A DNA stretch of 64,000 nt, taken from NCBI RefSeq assembly GCF_004353225.1, contig NZ_CP037934.1:2294001-2358000 (forward strand), read 5' to 3'. The position numbers and the translations under genes were made by a program. This DNA comes from Marinobacter sp. JH2. Lineage in GTDB: Bacteria; Pseudomonadota; Gammaproteobacteria; Pseudomonadales; Oleiphilaceae. Below the pieces are notes generated by a model. That model was not told the DNA's origin. It saw nothing but the letters and a program-made list of their open reading frames with translations, and searched no databases. Of the stretch, positions 19,347 to 28,433 are shown one piece after another; position 1 is the stretch's first letter; every line of letters starts with the position of its first letter.

Positions 19347-20438
19347 TCAGAGCTCAGAACCGTGCTCGCTGTTCCGTTGTTGCGCCTCTTGTTCTGCCCC
19401 TTCACTGAATTCCCGAATAAAGATGCCCCAGAAAGCCATAAACAAAGCCGCGACCAAAGGCCCCATGACAAACCCGTTGATACCAAACATCGCTATCCCA
19501 CCGAGCGTTGACAGCAGCACCAGATAATCCGGCAACTTGGTGTCCCGACCCACCAAAATAGGCCGCAACAGATTATCCGCCAGACCAATCACCACCACAC
19601 CAAATGCCGTAAGCACAGCCGCCGATACAACATCACCAACCGCAGCCAGGTAGATAGCCGCCGGCACCCATACAATCGCGGCGCCAACCGCGGGCAACAA
19701 CGACACAATCGCCATAACCACCCCCCACAACAAGGCACCGGTGATGCCGAGCACAGCGAAAATGATGCCGCCCAATGCTCCCTGAATGATGGCGATCAAA
19801 AGATTGCCTTTGACGGTTGCTCGAGTCACCTCGGCAAATTTCGCAAACAACAACCGTTCCCGCTCATCTCCGAGCGGCAACGCCTTGATCATCAATTCAA
19901 CAAGTTTACTGCCGTCCCGAAGAAGAAAGAACGCCAAGTAAGTCATCAACGCCAGTCCAAGGAAGAATTGGAACGTATTCTGACCCAACCCTAATGCTTG
20001 TTTGGCCAAAAACTGACTCCCCCCTAAAAAAGCACTCACCACTCGGTCTCTAAGCTCCGCAACGTTGATATCAAATTGCGCCAGAAGTGATTGAATAGCG
20101 GGAAATGATGTATTGACCTGATCGATGTATTCGCCTGGGCGAATCTCGCCATCCTGAATTTTTTGGTATATACCCACCCCTTCACCAATCATCGCAGTGC
20201 CGAGAACGAGGACCGGAAGAATGACGATCACCAAACACACAAAGAGCGTGATCAACGCATTGGTATTGGGCCTGTCACCTAGCCGTTTATGAAGAAGTTG
20301 TTGAACAGGGTGAAATATAAGCGCAATTGCCACCGCCCAAAAAATCGGGCCCAAGAATGGCTTCATCAGCAGAACGAACGCTAAAGAAACGCCCACCAGC
20401 ATCGCCAGAAAAGTTCGTGTTTCAAGTTTGGCGTACAT
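19347..20438 (-). CDS. AI-2E family (PerM/YdiK-type) transporter
   Basis: A 363-residue membrane protein of the AI-2E transporter superfamily. Paired hydrophobic segments open the protein (residues about 8-40 and 60-85), a soluble region with LLAQFDINVAELRD follows, and five further helices end in ADNLLRPILVGRDTKLPDYLVLLSTLGGIAMFGINGFVMGPLVAAL, the family signature. Members include autoinducer-2 exporters and sodium/proton antiporters, so substrate cannot be assigned. No luxS gene is in the window. Confidence 0.88.
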   Translation of the reverse strand: MYAKLETRTFLAMLVGVSLAFVLLMKPFLGPIFWAVAIALIFHPVQQLLHKRLGDRPNTNALITLFVCLVIVILPVLVLGTAMIGEGVGIYQKIQDGEIRPGEYIDQVNTSFPAIQSLLAQFDINVAELRDRVVSAFLGGSQFLAKQALGLGQNTFQFFLGLALMTYLAFFLLRDGSKLVELMIKALPLGDERERLLFAKFAEVTRATVKGNLLIAIIQGALGGIIFAVLGITGALLWGVVMAIVSLLPAVGAAIVWVPAAIYLAAVGDVVSAAVLTAFGVVVIGLADNLLRPILVGRDTKLPDYLVLLSTLGGIAMFGINGFVMGPLVAALFMAFWGIFIREFSEGAEQEAQQRNSEHGSEL

Positions 20439-20556
20439 ATCGGATCAGACCTACAAACAGGGGAACAAACGGAAGCTAAGACTACCACGACAGCGTGGCC
20501 ACTGTAGCCAACTTCGCGTTATAGTTGATGGTTATTGACCAACCATTGAACTCGTT

Positions 20557-20916
20557 ATGTCATTGCCCACTGAAAACTTCAGCCTTGAGACGGCTCTTGA
20601 CGCGGCCACCGAATTGCGGCGAGTGCTCGCTGCCCGCATGCATCGCCGAAAGGTGATGGGGCAGGACGTTTTAGTGCCTGGACAGTTGGGAGAGGCTCTG
20701 CAACTTCCAAAAATCATCAGCCGTTTGACCAGCAAACAACAGCGCTATCGCGAGATGGGCTTGAACGACTTCCAAGAGCTCTGGCCAACTCTTTCGGCCC
20801 GCACCCGTGAAAAAGTCTTGGATGCAATTGGTTGGTATAACCCCGAAGAACTAGATTGGGACGACAAACGATCCAATCGCCGCCCCGTGATCGATCCAAA
20901 AAATGGCCCGAACTGA
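20557..20916 (+). CDS. Hypothetical protein, 119 residues
   Basis: I do not recognise this protein. It is hydrophilic, without a signal peptide or transmembrane segment, mostly predicted helical (LETALDAATELRRVLAARMHRR; TSKQQRYREMGLNDFQELW; SARTREKVLDAIGWYN) and ends in a charged tail. No clear Shine-Dalgarno sequence precedes the ATG. It is separated by 118 bases from the divergent transporter and by 162 bases from the dehalogenase-like gene, so it is probably monocistronic. Composition resembles its neighbours, which argues that it is a real gene. Confidence 0.65.
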   Translation: MSLPTENFSLETALDAATELRRVLAARMHRRKVMGQDVLVPGQLGEALQLPKIISRLTSKQQRYREMGLNDFQELWPTLSARTREKVLDAIGWYNPEELDWDDKRSNRRPVIDPKNGPN

Positions 20917-21078
20917 CAACCCTCCGCACTAAAACGGCGCAACAAGACAAGCCCGGATTCAAACCGACAACGCTCTGTTACGCAACTCAAACAAACAAAC
21001 GTTTCAACTGTTTTATTCTGAACCCCTAAGATTGTCGACCGACAGTCGCGCACCCAATCAGTTAGGATAGTCGATGGC

Positions 21079-21978
21079 ATGCGTATCCTGAGAACCGACG
21101 AAGCACGCTTCGAAGGCCTACCGGATTACCCTTTTCCTCCAAATTATCAAGAGGTCGAATCCGGCCTGCGAATGCACTTCGTGGACGACGGACCCGCAAC
21201 TGGAGCTCCCGTGATCATGCTGCACGGCGAGCCCACTTGGTCGTACCTTTACCGACATATGATCCCGATTGTTGCCGCAGCTGGTCACCGGGTTTTGGCA
21301 CCCGATCTGATTGGTTTTGGAAAATCCGACAAACCCGCCGCACTCAGTGACTATTCCTACGACAACCATCTACGCTGGCTGTCCCGCTGGCTGGAGACAC
21401 TGGACATCCGGGGAGCCACGCTGGTTTGTCAAAACTGGGGATCCTTACTCGGCTTACGGTTGGTGGCAGACAACCCTGACCGATTCAACCGCATTATTGT
21501 TGGAAACGGCATGCTGCCAACCGGCGGCACACGGGTTTCAACAACGTTTAAAGTCTGGAAAGCCTTTGCCAACCACAGCCCCTGGTTTCCTGTCAGTAAA
21601 ATGGTACAACTCGGCACCGAAAGAACACTGACGAAGCGGGAACTGGCTGCGTACGAAGCGCCATTTCCACGGGACGAATTCAAAGGCGGCGCCCGAGCTT
21701 TCCCTGCGCTGATCCCCACCTCTCATGCTGATACGTCCAGTGCCGCAAATCGCGAAGCCTGGCGCAAGCTCGAGAAGTGGCGCAAACCCTTCATTACGTG
21801 CTTCAGCAGCGGCGACCCCCTCACCCGCGGCGTTGATCGCCAAATGCAGCGTCGTATACCGGGCGCGTATGGGCAGCCGCACATGACTCTTCCGGGGGGG
21901 CACTTCCTGCAGGAAGACTCACCAAACTCGTTTGCCAGAGTCATTATCGATGCGTTGAAACAAGAGAGGGCCGCCTGA
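21079..21978 (+). CDS. Haloalkane-dehalogenase-like alpha/beta hydrolase with Asn at nucleophile position
   Basis: A 299-residue alpha/beta hydrolase of the haloalkane dehalogenase subfamily I (DhlA-like). Visible features are the HGEPTW oxyanion motif, GFGKSDKP, the nucleophile elbow, the acidic residue in SSGDPLTRG and the catalytic histidine in GGHFLQED. The elbow reads CQNWGS where active enzymes read VQDWGG: the codon is AAC, so the nucleophilic aspartate is asparagine, while the following halide-binding tryptophan is kept. It may be inactive, have another role, or depend on deamidation of the Asn. AGGA precedes the ATG by 11 bases. Confidence 0.88.
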   Translation: MRILRTDEARFEGLPDYPFPPNYQEVESGLRMHFVDDGPATGAPVIMLHGEPTWSYLYRHMIPIVAAAGHRVLAPDLIGFGKSDKPAALSDYSYDNHLRWLSRWLETLDIRGATLVCQNWGSLLGLRLVADNPDRFNRIIVGNGMLPTGGTRVSTTFKVWKAFANHSPWFPVSKMVQLGTERTLTKRELAAYEAPFPRDEFKGGARAFPALIPTSHADTSSAANREAWRKLEKWRKPFITCFSSGDPLTRGVDRQMQRRIPGAYGQPHMTLPGGHFLQEDSPNSFARVIIDALKQERAA

Positions 21979-21994
21979 ACGCAGCCATCTCCGC

Positions 21995-22783
21995 TCAACC
22001 AAAGACAGTCACCGCTTGCCGGCTCAAAGCTATTAGCTCACCTTTAGCTGTCCAAATACCCGCATGGGTATGCCCATAACCTGAACCCGCTTGATCAACC
22101 GTGGCCCGGTACAGTAACCAGTCGCCGGGGGCGATCACAGGCCTTGGATGAATAATTTCCAGATTCCAGCTCAGTGAGCTCGCCGGAGCCGGCCCCTTCA
22201 AGTGCGGTAAAATAGCCGGCGGCCATGCGTCCGCCAAAGCAATAATATGGGCATCCGTCATAGCATCCGGCGTTTCTCGGAACTGCATCCAACCGCCCAT
22301 CTCGCGTCCACCTTTACCGGAAAACGGCATATGTCCAAACGCCCAGCGCATTTCAATATGCTGGGTAAATTCCGGAGTTACGCCCTTGATGTAAGGAAGC
22401 TCGGGACACTCGTCAACCGGTTTGGCAACGGGCCCCTCTAAAGGAGCCACCTGAACAGCAGAATCGCGATCACCACCAAAGCTCGCCAAGCAAACCAGGC
22501 GAGGCTCGCCATTCTGTACAATACGCCCGGTTACCTGTGAGGCGGCTTTTCCTTCACGAAGAACCTCCACCTCAAAAACCGCAGGAACATCCGCCTCCAC
22601 CGGCCCAACGAAAGAAATCTGCATGGCACGAAGGGGCCGACCGGGAGCCACCTTGGAGACCACCACTTCATAAGTCAGCGCTGCAACCACGCCGCCAAAA
22701 CTTGCTCGCCCTTGCCCCCAACTCGCCGGTATCACTACATCCAAGCCCTGGCGTACACCCTCTAAAAGCTCATCAAATCTCAT
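21995..22783 (-). CDS. TesB-like acyl-CoA thioesterase (double hot-dog)
   Basis: A 262-residue protein with two hot-dog-fold domains. The first contains WGQGRASFGGVVAALTYE and RPLRAMQISFVGPVEADVPA; the second contains DAHIIALADAWPPAIL and the C-terminal GYGHTHAGIWTAKGELIALSRQ, the TesB-type segment. It probably hydrolyses acyl-CoA esters; chain length cannot be read from sequence. The ATG at 22783 follows GGAGAATAGGC; a longer frame starts nine codons upstream. The gene converges on the dehalogenase-like gene, 16 bases apart. Confidence 0.87.
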   Translation of the reverse strand: MRFDELLEGVRQGLDVVIPASWGQGRASFGGVVAALTYEVVVSKVAPGRPLRAMQISFVGPVEADVPAVFEVEVLREGKAASQVTGRIVQNGEPRLVCLASFGGDRDSAVQVAPLEGPVAKPVDECPELPYIKGVTPEFTQHIEMRWAFGHMPFSGKGGREMGGWMQFRETPDAMTDAHIIALADAWPPAILPHLKGPAPASSLSWNLEIIHPRPVIAPGDWLLYRATVDQAGSGYGHTHAGIWTAKGELIALSRQAVTVFG

Positions 22784-22890
22784 GCCTATTCTCCGACCGT
22801 TAGCCTGCAAACATTAGAGATTGCCCCAGTTCCTGACAGCTGGCAAGACAGCCGCCCCGGCAACTACCTACCTGACCTACAGCATAAAAT

Positions 22891-22920
22891 ATGTCAATAG
22901 CGCCACAAAACGACTATAAT
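22891..22920 (+). promoter_or_regulatory. Candidate sigma-70 promoter of the DEAD-box helicase gene
   Basis: ATGTCA (four of six consensus matches), an 18-base spacer, then a perfect TATAAT at 22915-22920. Transcription would begin about 50 bases before the helicase ATG, and the leader contains the hairpin CATTGC-GTTT-GCAATG at 22935-22950. Function is inferred from pattern only. Confidence 0.5.
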
Positions 22921-22978
22921 CCTCGAAAATCATGCATTGCGTTTGCAATGTCATATCCTCCGAATACCGAGTACATTC

Positions 22979-24505
22979 ATGTCAGAATTGTCTTTTGCCG
23001 AACTGGGGCTGGACCCAGCCGTCCTGGAAGCCGTATCCGCCGTTGGCTACGAAACACCATCGCCCATCCAGGCGCAATCCATTCCTGCCCTGCTGGCCGG
23101 CAACCATTTATTGGGTGTCGCCCAGACCGGCACCGGAAAAACTGCGGCGTTTGCACTGCCCTTGCTGAGCCGCATTGACCCGAACATTGCACAGCCTCAG
23201 ATTCTTGTATTGGCTCCCACCCGGGAACTGGCCATCCAGGTAGCTGAAGCTTTTACTACCTACGCTAGTAAGTTCAAACAGTTCCACGTTCTGCCAATAT
23301 ACGGCGGCCAAGACTTCGCCCCCCAGATTCGCGGCCTGAAGCGTGGCGCCCAGGTTATCGTGGGTACTCCCGGCCGTATGCTGGACCACCTGCGCAAAGG
23401 TACTCTGAGACTAGAAAACCTACGAGCTCTGGTTCTCGACGAAGCCGATGAAATGCTGCGAATGGGCTTTATCGACGATGTTGAGGCAATCTTGTCCAAA
23501 ACACCGCCGAACTGCCAGCGTGCCCTGTTCTCGGCCACTATGCCGCCGCAGATCAAAAAAGTTGCCCAGACATATCTGAAGAACGCTACCGAGGTCCGCA
23601 TTGAAAGCGAAACTCGCACCGTTGAGCGTATTTCTCAGTTTGTATTGCCGGTTTACGCTGAGCGCAAGCTCGACGCCCTGACCCGCATTCTGGAAGTAGA
23701 GCCGTTTGACGCGTCAATCATCTTTGTTCGCACCAAAGCGGAAACCACACTGCTCGCAGAAAAACTGTCAGCCCGCGGCCACGCCGTTGCGCCTTTGAGC
23801 GGCGATTTGAACCAGCGTCAGCGTGAGCAAACCGTTGAAGATCTGAAGCGCGGCAAGAAAGACATCATCATTGCTACCGACGTAGCTGCCCGTGGCCTGG
23901 ACGTTCCCAGAATCACCCACGTTATCAACTACGACGTCCCCTACGACACCGAAGCTTACATTCACCGCGTAGGTCGTACGGGTCGTGCAGGCCGTACCGG
24001 TAAAGCCATCTTGCTGGTGACTCCCCGCGAGCGTAGCTGGTTGCGCACTTTAGAACGCGCCACCAACTCGCCCATGGAACCGTACCAACTGCCTTCGCCG
24101 GCTGCGCTGCAGCAAATGCGAGTTGAGCAGTTTGAAGCACAACTACTGGGCTTCACCGACGATCCTCGCGCTGCCAAAGCGATTGCTTTGCTGGACGACA
24201 TCGCCGAACGCAACGACATGGACATCACGGCAGTAGCCGGTGCCTTGGCATGCTGGATGGAAGCGTCTCAGCCAGATTCACTGCCACTTGAGCAGCCTGA
24301 AGCTCTGCCTGAAGTTTCGTCAGCTCCGCCACGTCGCAGAGGCGGCCCTTCCGGTAAAGGCAACTTCCGCAAAGGCGGTCCTGGCAAAAACTTCCGTAAA
24401 GACGGTAAGCCCGGCGGCGGCCCCCGAAAAGACGGCGGTCGAGGTCGTCCTGGTGGCGGTAAGCCCGGTGGAAAACCTGGCCCTAAGCGCGCTCCGCGCT
24501 CATAA
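22979..24505 (+). CDS. DEAD-box ATP-dependent RNA helicase with basic Gly-rich tail
   Basis: A 508-residue RNA helicase. The Q motif (FAELGLDPAVLEAV...SPIQAQSIP), Walker A AQTGTGKT, PTRELAIQ, TPGR, the DEAD box in VLDEADEMLRMGF, SATM, and the second-domain motifs TDVAARGLD and HRVGRTGRAGR are all present. After the core (about residue 365) come a short helical linker and a tail rich in Gly, Lys, Arg and Pro (from PPRRRGGPSGKG). It resembles DeaD/CsdA, which acts in ribosome assembly and cold, but is shorter and shows no DbpA-type RNA-binding domain. The ATG at 22979 is preferred to the upstream frame. Confidence 0.93.
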   Translation: MSELSFAELGLDPAVLEAVSAVGYETPSPIQAQSIPALLAGNHLLGVAQTGTGKTAAFALPLLSRIDPNIAQPQILVLAPTRELAIQVAEAFTTYASKFKQFHVLPIYGGQDFAPQIRGLKRGAQVIVGTPGRMLDHLRKGTLRLENLRALVLDEADEMLRMGFIDDVEAILSKTPPNCQRALFSATMPPQIKKVAQTYLKNATEVRIESETRTVERISQFVLPVYAERKLDALTRILEVEPFDASIIFVRTKAETTLLAEKLSARGHAVAPLSGDLNQRQREQTVEDLKRGKKDIIIATDVAARGLDVPRITHVINYDVPYDTEAYIHRVGRTGRAGRTGKAILLVTPRERSWLRTLERATNSPMEPYQLPSPAALQQMRVEQFEAQLLGFTDDPRAAKAIALLDDIAERNDMDITAVAGALACWMEASQPDSLPLEQPEALPEVSSAPPRRRGGPSGKGNFRKGGPGKNFRKDGKPGGGPRKDGGRGRPGGGKPGGKPGPKRAPRS

Positions 24506-24512
24506 GCCAGCT

Positions 24513-24543
24513 AGCGTAACCGGTCAGCTCGACCGGTTACGCT
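24513..24543. terminator. Perfect 13-bp inverted repeat between helicase and folA ends
   Basis: AGCGTAACCGGTC, loop AGCTC, GACCGGTTACGCT: thirteen paired bases without mismatch. It lies just after the helicase stop and covers the last codons and stop of the convergent folA. No T run follows on either strand, so it is not a standard rho-independent terminator; it may protect 3' ends or stop transcription with help from other factors. Confidence 0.6.
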
Positions 24544-25039
24544 GATAGACTACAAAACTGTAGTCGTAAGGATTATTGTCAGACGCGGAGAAATCTTCGC
24601 GTCCGATCTCTTCCCACTCATCCCAGTTCACTTCCGGAAAGTAGGCATCCCCGTCAACTTCGGCGTGTACCTGCGTAATATAAATCCGATCGACCATCGG
24701 CAGGGCTTCTGCGTAAATCTGCCCACCGCCAATTATCATCACCTCTTCACCACCATCCAGCTCAGCCTGAGCCTCGGCTTTCACCAATGCTGCGTCCAAT
24801 GATGTGGCCGATACTGTACCCGCTGGAGCTTTCCACTCTGGGTTTCGGGAAATAACCAGGTTCATCCGCCCCGGCAAGGGCCGGCCAATAGAGTCCCAAG
24901 TCTTTCGCCCCATAAGAATGGGCTTACCCATAGTGGCTTCTTTGAAGTAACGCAAATCTCCCGGCAAATACCAAGGCAGCGCATTGTTCCGACCGATAAC
25001 CCGATTTCGGGCCATGGCTACGATGAGTGCTTTTCTCAT
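24524..25039 (-). CDS. folA: Dihydrofolate reductase FolA
   Basis: FolA reduces dihydrofolate to tetrahydrofolate with NADPH, recycling the folate oxidised by thymidylate synthase. The 171-residue protein shows IVAMARNRVIGRNNALPWYLPGDLRYFK, with the active-site acid replaced in position by the usual DLRYFK context, then PILMGRKTWDSIGRPLPGR and VMIIGGGQIYAEAL. The ATG at 25039 is used; a TTG start overlapping the thyA stop would add 14 poor residues. It is the last gene of lgt-thyA-folA. Confidence 0.95.
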   Translation of the reverse strand: MRKALIVAMARNRVIGRNNALPWYLPGDLRYFKEATMGKPILMGRKTWDSIGRPLPGRMNLVISRNPEWKAPAGTVSATSLDAALVKAEAQAELDGGEEVMIIGGGQIYAEALPMVDRIYITQVHAEVDGDAYFPEVNWDEWEEIGREDFSASDNNPYDYSFVVYQRNRSS

Positions 25040-25077
25040 TTCGTCTGATTCCCATTTGAATTTGGAGTTAGCAAAGG

Positions 25078-25917
25078 TCAAATAGCGATAGGCGCCTTTA
25101 TCCCCGGATACGGGTCATACCCCTCAAACTCGAAATCTTCCAACTCATAGTCAAAAATCGAAGCAGGTTTACGCTTCATCACCAGCTTCGGCAAAGCTCG
25201 AGGCTCACGCTTCAACTGCTCAAACACAATCTCGTCAGTCAGGTGATTCTGATACAAATGACAATCGCCAAACGTATGCACAAACTCACCAACATCCAAA
25301 TCACACTGCTGAGCAATCATATGCGTCAGCAACGCATAGGAAGCAATATTGAACGGCACACCCAGGAACAAATCTGCACTGCGCTGATACAACTGACAAG
25401 ACAGCTTGCCGTCAACCACATAAAACTGGAACAAACAGTGGCACGGAGCCAACGCCATACGCCCTTCCCGCACGTTATCCTGCGGGCCAATGGATTCATC
25501 CGGCAACTCAGCCGGGTTCCAGGCTGAAACGATCAAACGACGGGAGTTTGGCTTATTGCGTATCTGGTCGATCACTTCGCTAATCTGATCAATCACACCC
25601 CCATCGTGGCACTGCCAGCTACGCCACTGCTTACCGTAAATAGGCCCCAGATCGCCATTCTCCAATGCCCACTCGTTCCAGATGGACACCTTGCGTTCTT
25701 TGAGCCAGTTGTTGTCAGTGGACCCTTGCAGAAACCACAGCAACTCACAGATGATACTGCGCAGATGCACTTTCTTGGTGGTCACCAACGGAAAGCCTTC
25801 CTGCAAATTGAAACGGATCTGCCGGCCAAACACCGAACGGGTTCCCACGCCAGTACGGTCACCCTTATCAAATCCGTTATCAACCACATCTTGCATCAGG
25901 TCGAGGTAAGCTTTCAT
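25078..25917 (-). CDS. thyA: Thymidylate synthase ThyA
   Basis: ThyA methylates dUMP to dTMP using methylenetetrahydrofolate. The 279-residue protein has the [12 protein letters not shown] loop, the WNPAEL region, the catalytic cysteine in [14 protein letters not shown], the [17 protein letters not shown] dUMP-binding segment and the [15 protein letters not shown] end. Relative to the 264-residue E. coli enzyme it carries about 14 extra residues ([15 protein letters not shown]) just before the catalytic loop. Its start overlaps the lgt stop as ATGA. Confidence 0.97.
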   Translation of the reverse strand: MKAYLDLMQDVVDNGFDKGDRTGVGTRSVFGRQIRFNLQEGFPLVTTKKVHLRSIICELLWFLQGSTDNNWLKERKVSIWNEWALENGDLGPIYGKQWRSWQCHDGGVIDQISEVIDQIRNKPNSRRLIVSAWNPAELPDESIGPQDNVREGRMALAPCHCLFQFYVVDGKLSCQLYQRSADLFLGVPFNIASYALLTHMIAQQCDLDVGEFVHTFGDCHLYQNHLTDEIVFEQLKREPRALPKLVMKRKPASIFDYELEDFEFEGYDPYPGIKAPIAI

Positions 25918-26702
25918 GATGTTTCTCTCCGGTAAGCTATGGCAATTAAGGCAGCGCCAGCAATGATCATGGGCAACGACAACACCTGTCCCATGGTGAC
26001 CCAATCAAAGGCCAAGTACCCTAGGTGCGCGTCTGGCAAGCGGACAAACTCGACCAGAAAACGGAACACGCCGTAACACAACAAAAAGAGGCCCGAGACC
26101 GCCATTTTCGGCCGTTCTTTCGCCGAGAACCACCATAGAATGGCAAATAGCGCCACGCCTTCCAACGCAACCTGATACAACTGTGACGGGTGACGGGCCA
26201 ATGCCTCTTGTGCCTGTGGGAACACCATGCCCCATGGCAAATCCGTCGGTTTGCCCCAAAGCTCGCCGTTAATGAAGTTACCGACACGGCCTGCGCCTAA
26301 CCCTACCGGCACTAGCGGAGCCACAAAATCGGCAATTTTCCAGAACCCGGCACCGGTTTTGCGGCCGTACCACACCATGGCAACCATGACACCCAGCAAG
26401 CCACCGTGGAACGCCATCCCGCCTTCCCAGACCCGCAACAACCAAAGCGGGTCTGCAATAAAGGCATCGAAGTTATAAAACACGACGTACCCAAAACGGC
26501 CACCGAGGATGACACCCAGCGCCATGTAGAAAATCAAATCTCCAACTTGCTCTTCCTTCAACGGTGACCATGGTTTACGGCTACGGATGTTCCCCAGCCA
26601 CCACGCGGCCGCAAAGCCGACCAAATAGGTCAGACCATACCAATGAATTTTAAGGGGGCCGATCGCGATCGCGACCGGATCAATCTGTGGGTATTGCAAC
26701 AT
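25914..26702 (-). CDS. lgt: Prolipoprotein diacylglyceryl transferase Lgt
   Basis: Lgt adds diacylglycerol from phosphatidylglycerol to the lipobox cysteine of prelipoproteins in the inner membrane. The 262-residue protein has about seven transmembrane segments, the [10 protein letters not shown] motif and the Lgt signature [20 protein letters not shown]. It is coupled to thyA, a linkage widely conserved in gammaproteobacteria, and begins ten bases after the TauE permease stop. Confidence 0.97.
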   Translation of the reverse strand: MLQYPQIDPVAIAIGPLKIHWYGLTYLVGFAAAWWLGNIRSRKPWSPLKEEQVGDLIFYMALGVILGGRFGYVVFYNFDAFIADPLWLLRVWEGGMAFHGGLLGVMVAMVWYGRKTGAGFWKIADFVAPLVPVGLGAGRVGNFINGELWGKPTDLPWGMVFPQAQEALARHPSQLYQVALEGVALFAILWWFSAKERPKMAVSGLFLLCYGVFRFLVEFVRLPDAHLGYLAFDWVTMGQVLSLPMIIAGAALIAIAYRRETS

Positions 26703-26712
26703 GGAAAGACTC

Positions 26713-27510
26713 TCAGCTCAGCAGGAATCGTAGGCCGACGATAATCAGCACAATGGCAAAAATACGTTTCAGAAGGCGGCCATCAAGGCGGTGTGCCAAT
26801 TTGGCCCCTAAACGGGCAAATATTACGCTGGTGGCGACAATGCCAATGAGTGCGGGCAAGTAAATAAATCCTAGGCTCATGCCTGGCAATTCGGGATGCT
26901 GCCATCCGGTCCAGATGTTCCCGACCGCTCCCGCCAGAGCTATCGGAAAACCGCAAGCGGCCGACGTGGCAACGGCCTGCTGCATGCGGACGTTGGACCA
27001 CGTCAGATAAGGCACGCAAATCGTGCCTCCACCAATCCCGAAAATCGCAGAAGCCCAGCCGATGAAACCGCCAGCCACGCCCAATCCAGCAGTGCCGGGC
27101 ACATCTCTACCTGGCTTTGGATTCACTTCCAGAATCATCTTCAGTGCCACCAGAATAGCGAACACACCAATAATCGTTTCAAGGAACGGCCCGCTTAACA
27201 TAGCAGCCGTCCAAGCGCCCAATAGTGCGCCCGCAATGATTCCGACCGTCATAGGGCGAAAAAGATCCCAACGCACGGCGCCATGCTGATGATGGGTGCG
27301 AATAGAACTAATCGAGGTAAACAAAATGGTCGCCAGCGAGGTCCCGATGGCCAAATGCGCGGCAATCTCCGGGCTGAACTCCATAAAGTTGAAACTGAAA
27401 ATCAGCACAGGCACGATCACCAGACCGCCGCCAATACCGAACAGGCCAGCCATAGTGCCAGCAAGTGCACCTAGCAACAGGTACAGAACAAGTACGCCAA
27501 TCAGGGTCAT
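26713..27510 (-). CDS. TauE/SafE (TSUP) family permease
   Basis: A 265-residue membrane protein with about eight hydrophobic segments and the family repeat: [19 protein letters not shown] near the N-terminus and [19 protein letters not shown] in the second half. TSUP proteins move sulfite, sulfoacetate or other organic anions; the substrate here is unknown. It lies upstream of lgt and may form the first gene of the lgt-thyA-folA transcript. Confidence 0.9.
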   Translation of the reverse strand: MTLIGVLVLYLLLGALAGTMAGLFGIGGGLVIVPVLIFSFNFMEFSPEIAAHLAIGTSLATILFTSISSIRTHHQHGAVRWDLFRPMTVGIIAGALLGAWTAAMLSGPFLETIIGVFAILVALKMILEVNPKPGRDVPGTAGLGVAGGFIGWASAIFGIGGGTICVPYLTWSNVRMQQAVATSAACGFPIALAGAVGNIWTGWQHPELPGMSLGFIYLPALIGIVATSVIFARLGAKLAHRLDGRLLKRIFAIVLIIVGLRFLLS

Positions 27511-27602
27511 AATCGTTTAGGGTCCGGGGAAGCATTCAGGCTGGTATGATACGCATTGTTGTCAATCGCTGCAGCCCCGATGAGTAAGGATGATTACCTG
27601 TT

Positions 27603-28376
27603 ATGTGCACCATTGTTTTCGCCCTTGGCCAAAGCCGTCAGTACCCGCTTGTGGTGGCCGCCAATCGTGATGAATTTTACCGGCGCCCCACTACAGCAAT
27701 GGACTGGTGGACGACAGACAACGGTTTAGAAATCCTTGCAGGCCGCGATTTGAAATCCGGCGGCACCTGGCTGGCAGTTTCACCTGACGGCCACGTAACC
27801 GCGGTCACCAATGTCCGCGAGGGGAGCCCTGAACCGGGACGTAGCAGTCGGGGCGAACTGCCCCTGAATGCCCTCAGCCAGCCCTACACGGAATTAAAGC
27901 ATTCGTTAAGCTCGGAGCCCGAACGCTATTCAGGATTCAATCTGGTATCGCTATCCCCCAGCAGTGGCTGGTATTACAGCAACCGGGATGCCAACCCAGG
28001 AAGGCAAGTATTCAGGGGTATCTACGGTCTCAGCAACCATTTGCTACAAACTCCCTGGCCCAAGCTTTTGCGCCTACGTGCGGCCGTCGGTCAATCAATA
28101 GACTCAGCCCACGCCGATACAAACGCGATGCACAGCCAGCTGATTTCTGTACTGCAAGACACCACGCCAGCCCCCGATAACCAACTGCCAGACACCGGCG
28201 TTGGGATGGACACTGAACGTTTTCTCTCATCTCCGTTTATCAGTGGCGAGCACTACGGCACCCGTGCCACCACCATTGTTACGCTGTCAGCGCTAGGCGA
28301 GATACAGGTAACAGAGCAAACTTGGGGACCGTTCGCACAGAAGCTCGAAAAGCGAGAGTTCCGCTGGCAGCGATAG
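27603..28376 (+). CDS. NRDE (TANGO2-like) family protein
   Basis: A 257-residue protein of the NRDE family, named for the motif seen here in VVAANRDEFYRRPT. It begins MCTIVFA, with the conserved second-position cysteine typical of the family and suggestive of an N-terminal-nucleophile fold. The AGRDLKSGGTWLAVSPDGHVTAVTNVRE segment is also conserved. Human TANGO2 has been linked to haem or lipid handling; the bacterial role is not established. It stands before the xseB operon on the same strand. Confidence 0.9.
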   Translation: MCTIVFALGQSRQYPLVVAANRDEFYRRPTTAMDWWTTDNGLEILAGRDLKSGGTWLAVSPDGHVTAVTNVREGSPEPGRSSRGELPLNALSQPYTELKHSLSSEPERYSGFNLVSLSPSSGWYYSNRDANPGRQVFRGIYGLSNHLLQTPWPKLLRLRAAVGQSIDSAHADTNAMHSQLISVLQDTTPAPDNQLPDTGVGMDTERFLSSPFISGEHYGTRATTIVTLSALGEIQVTEQTWGPFAQKLEKREFRWQR

Positions 28377-28433
28377 CTCGGGGACTCTGTTATAATCCGC
28401 GCATTTCCTGACACATTGGAGCGGAGGACGCCC

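Noticed and set aside
28391..28396. TATAAT before xseB as a promoter
   Set aside because: No acceptable -35 at 16-18 bases; the nearest candidate is about 20-21 bases away, so it is not listed as a separate feature.
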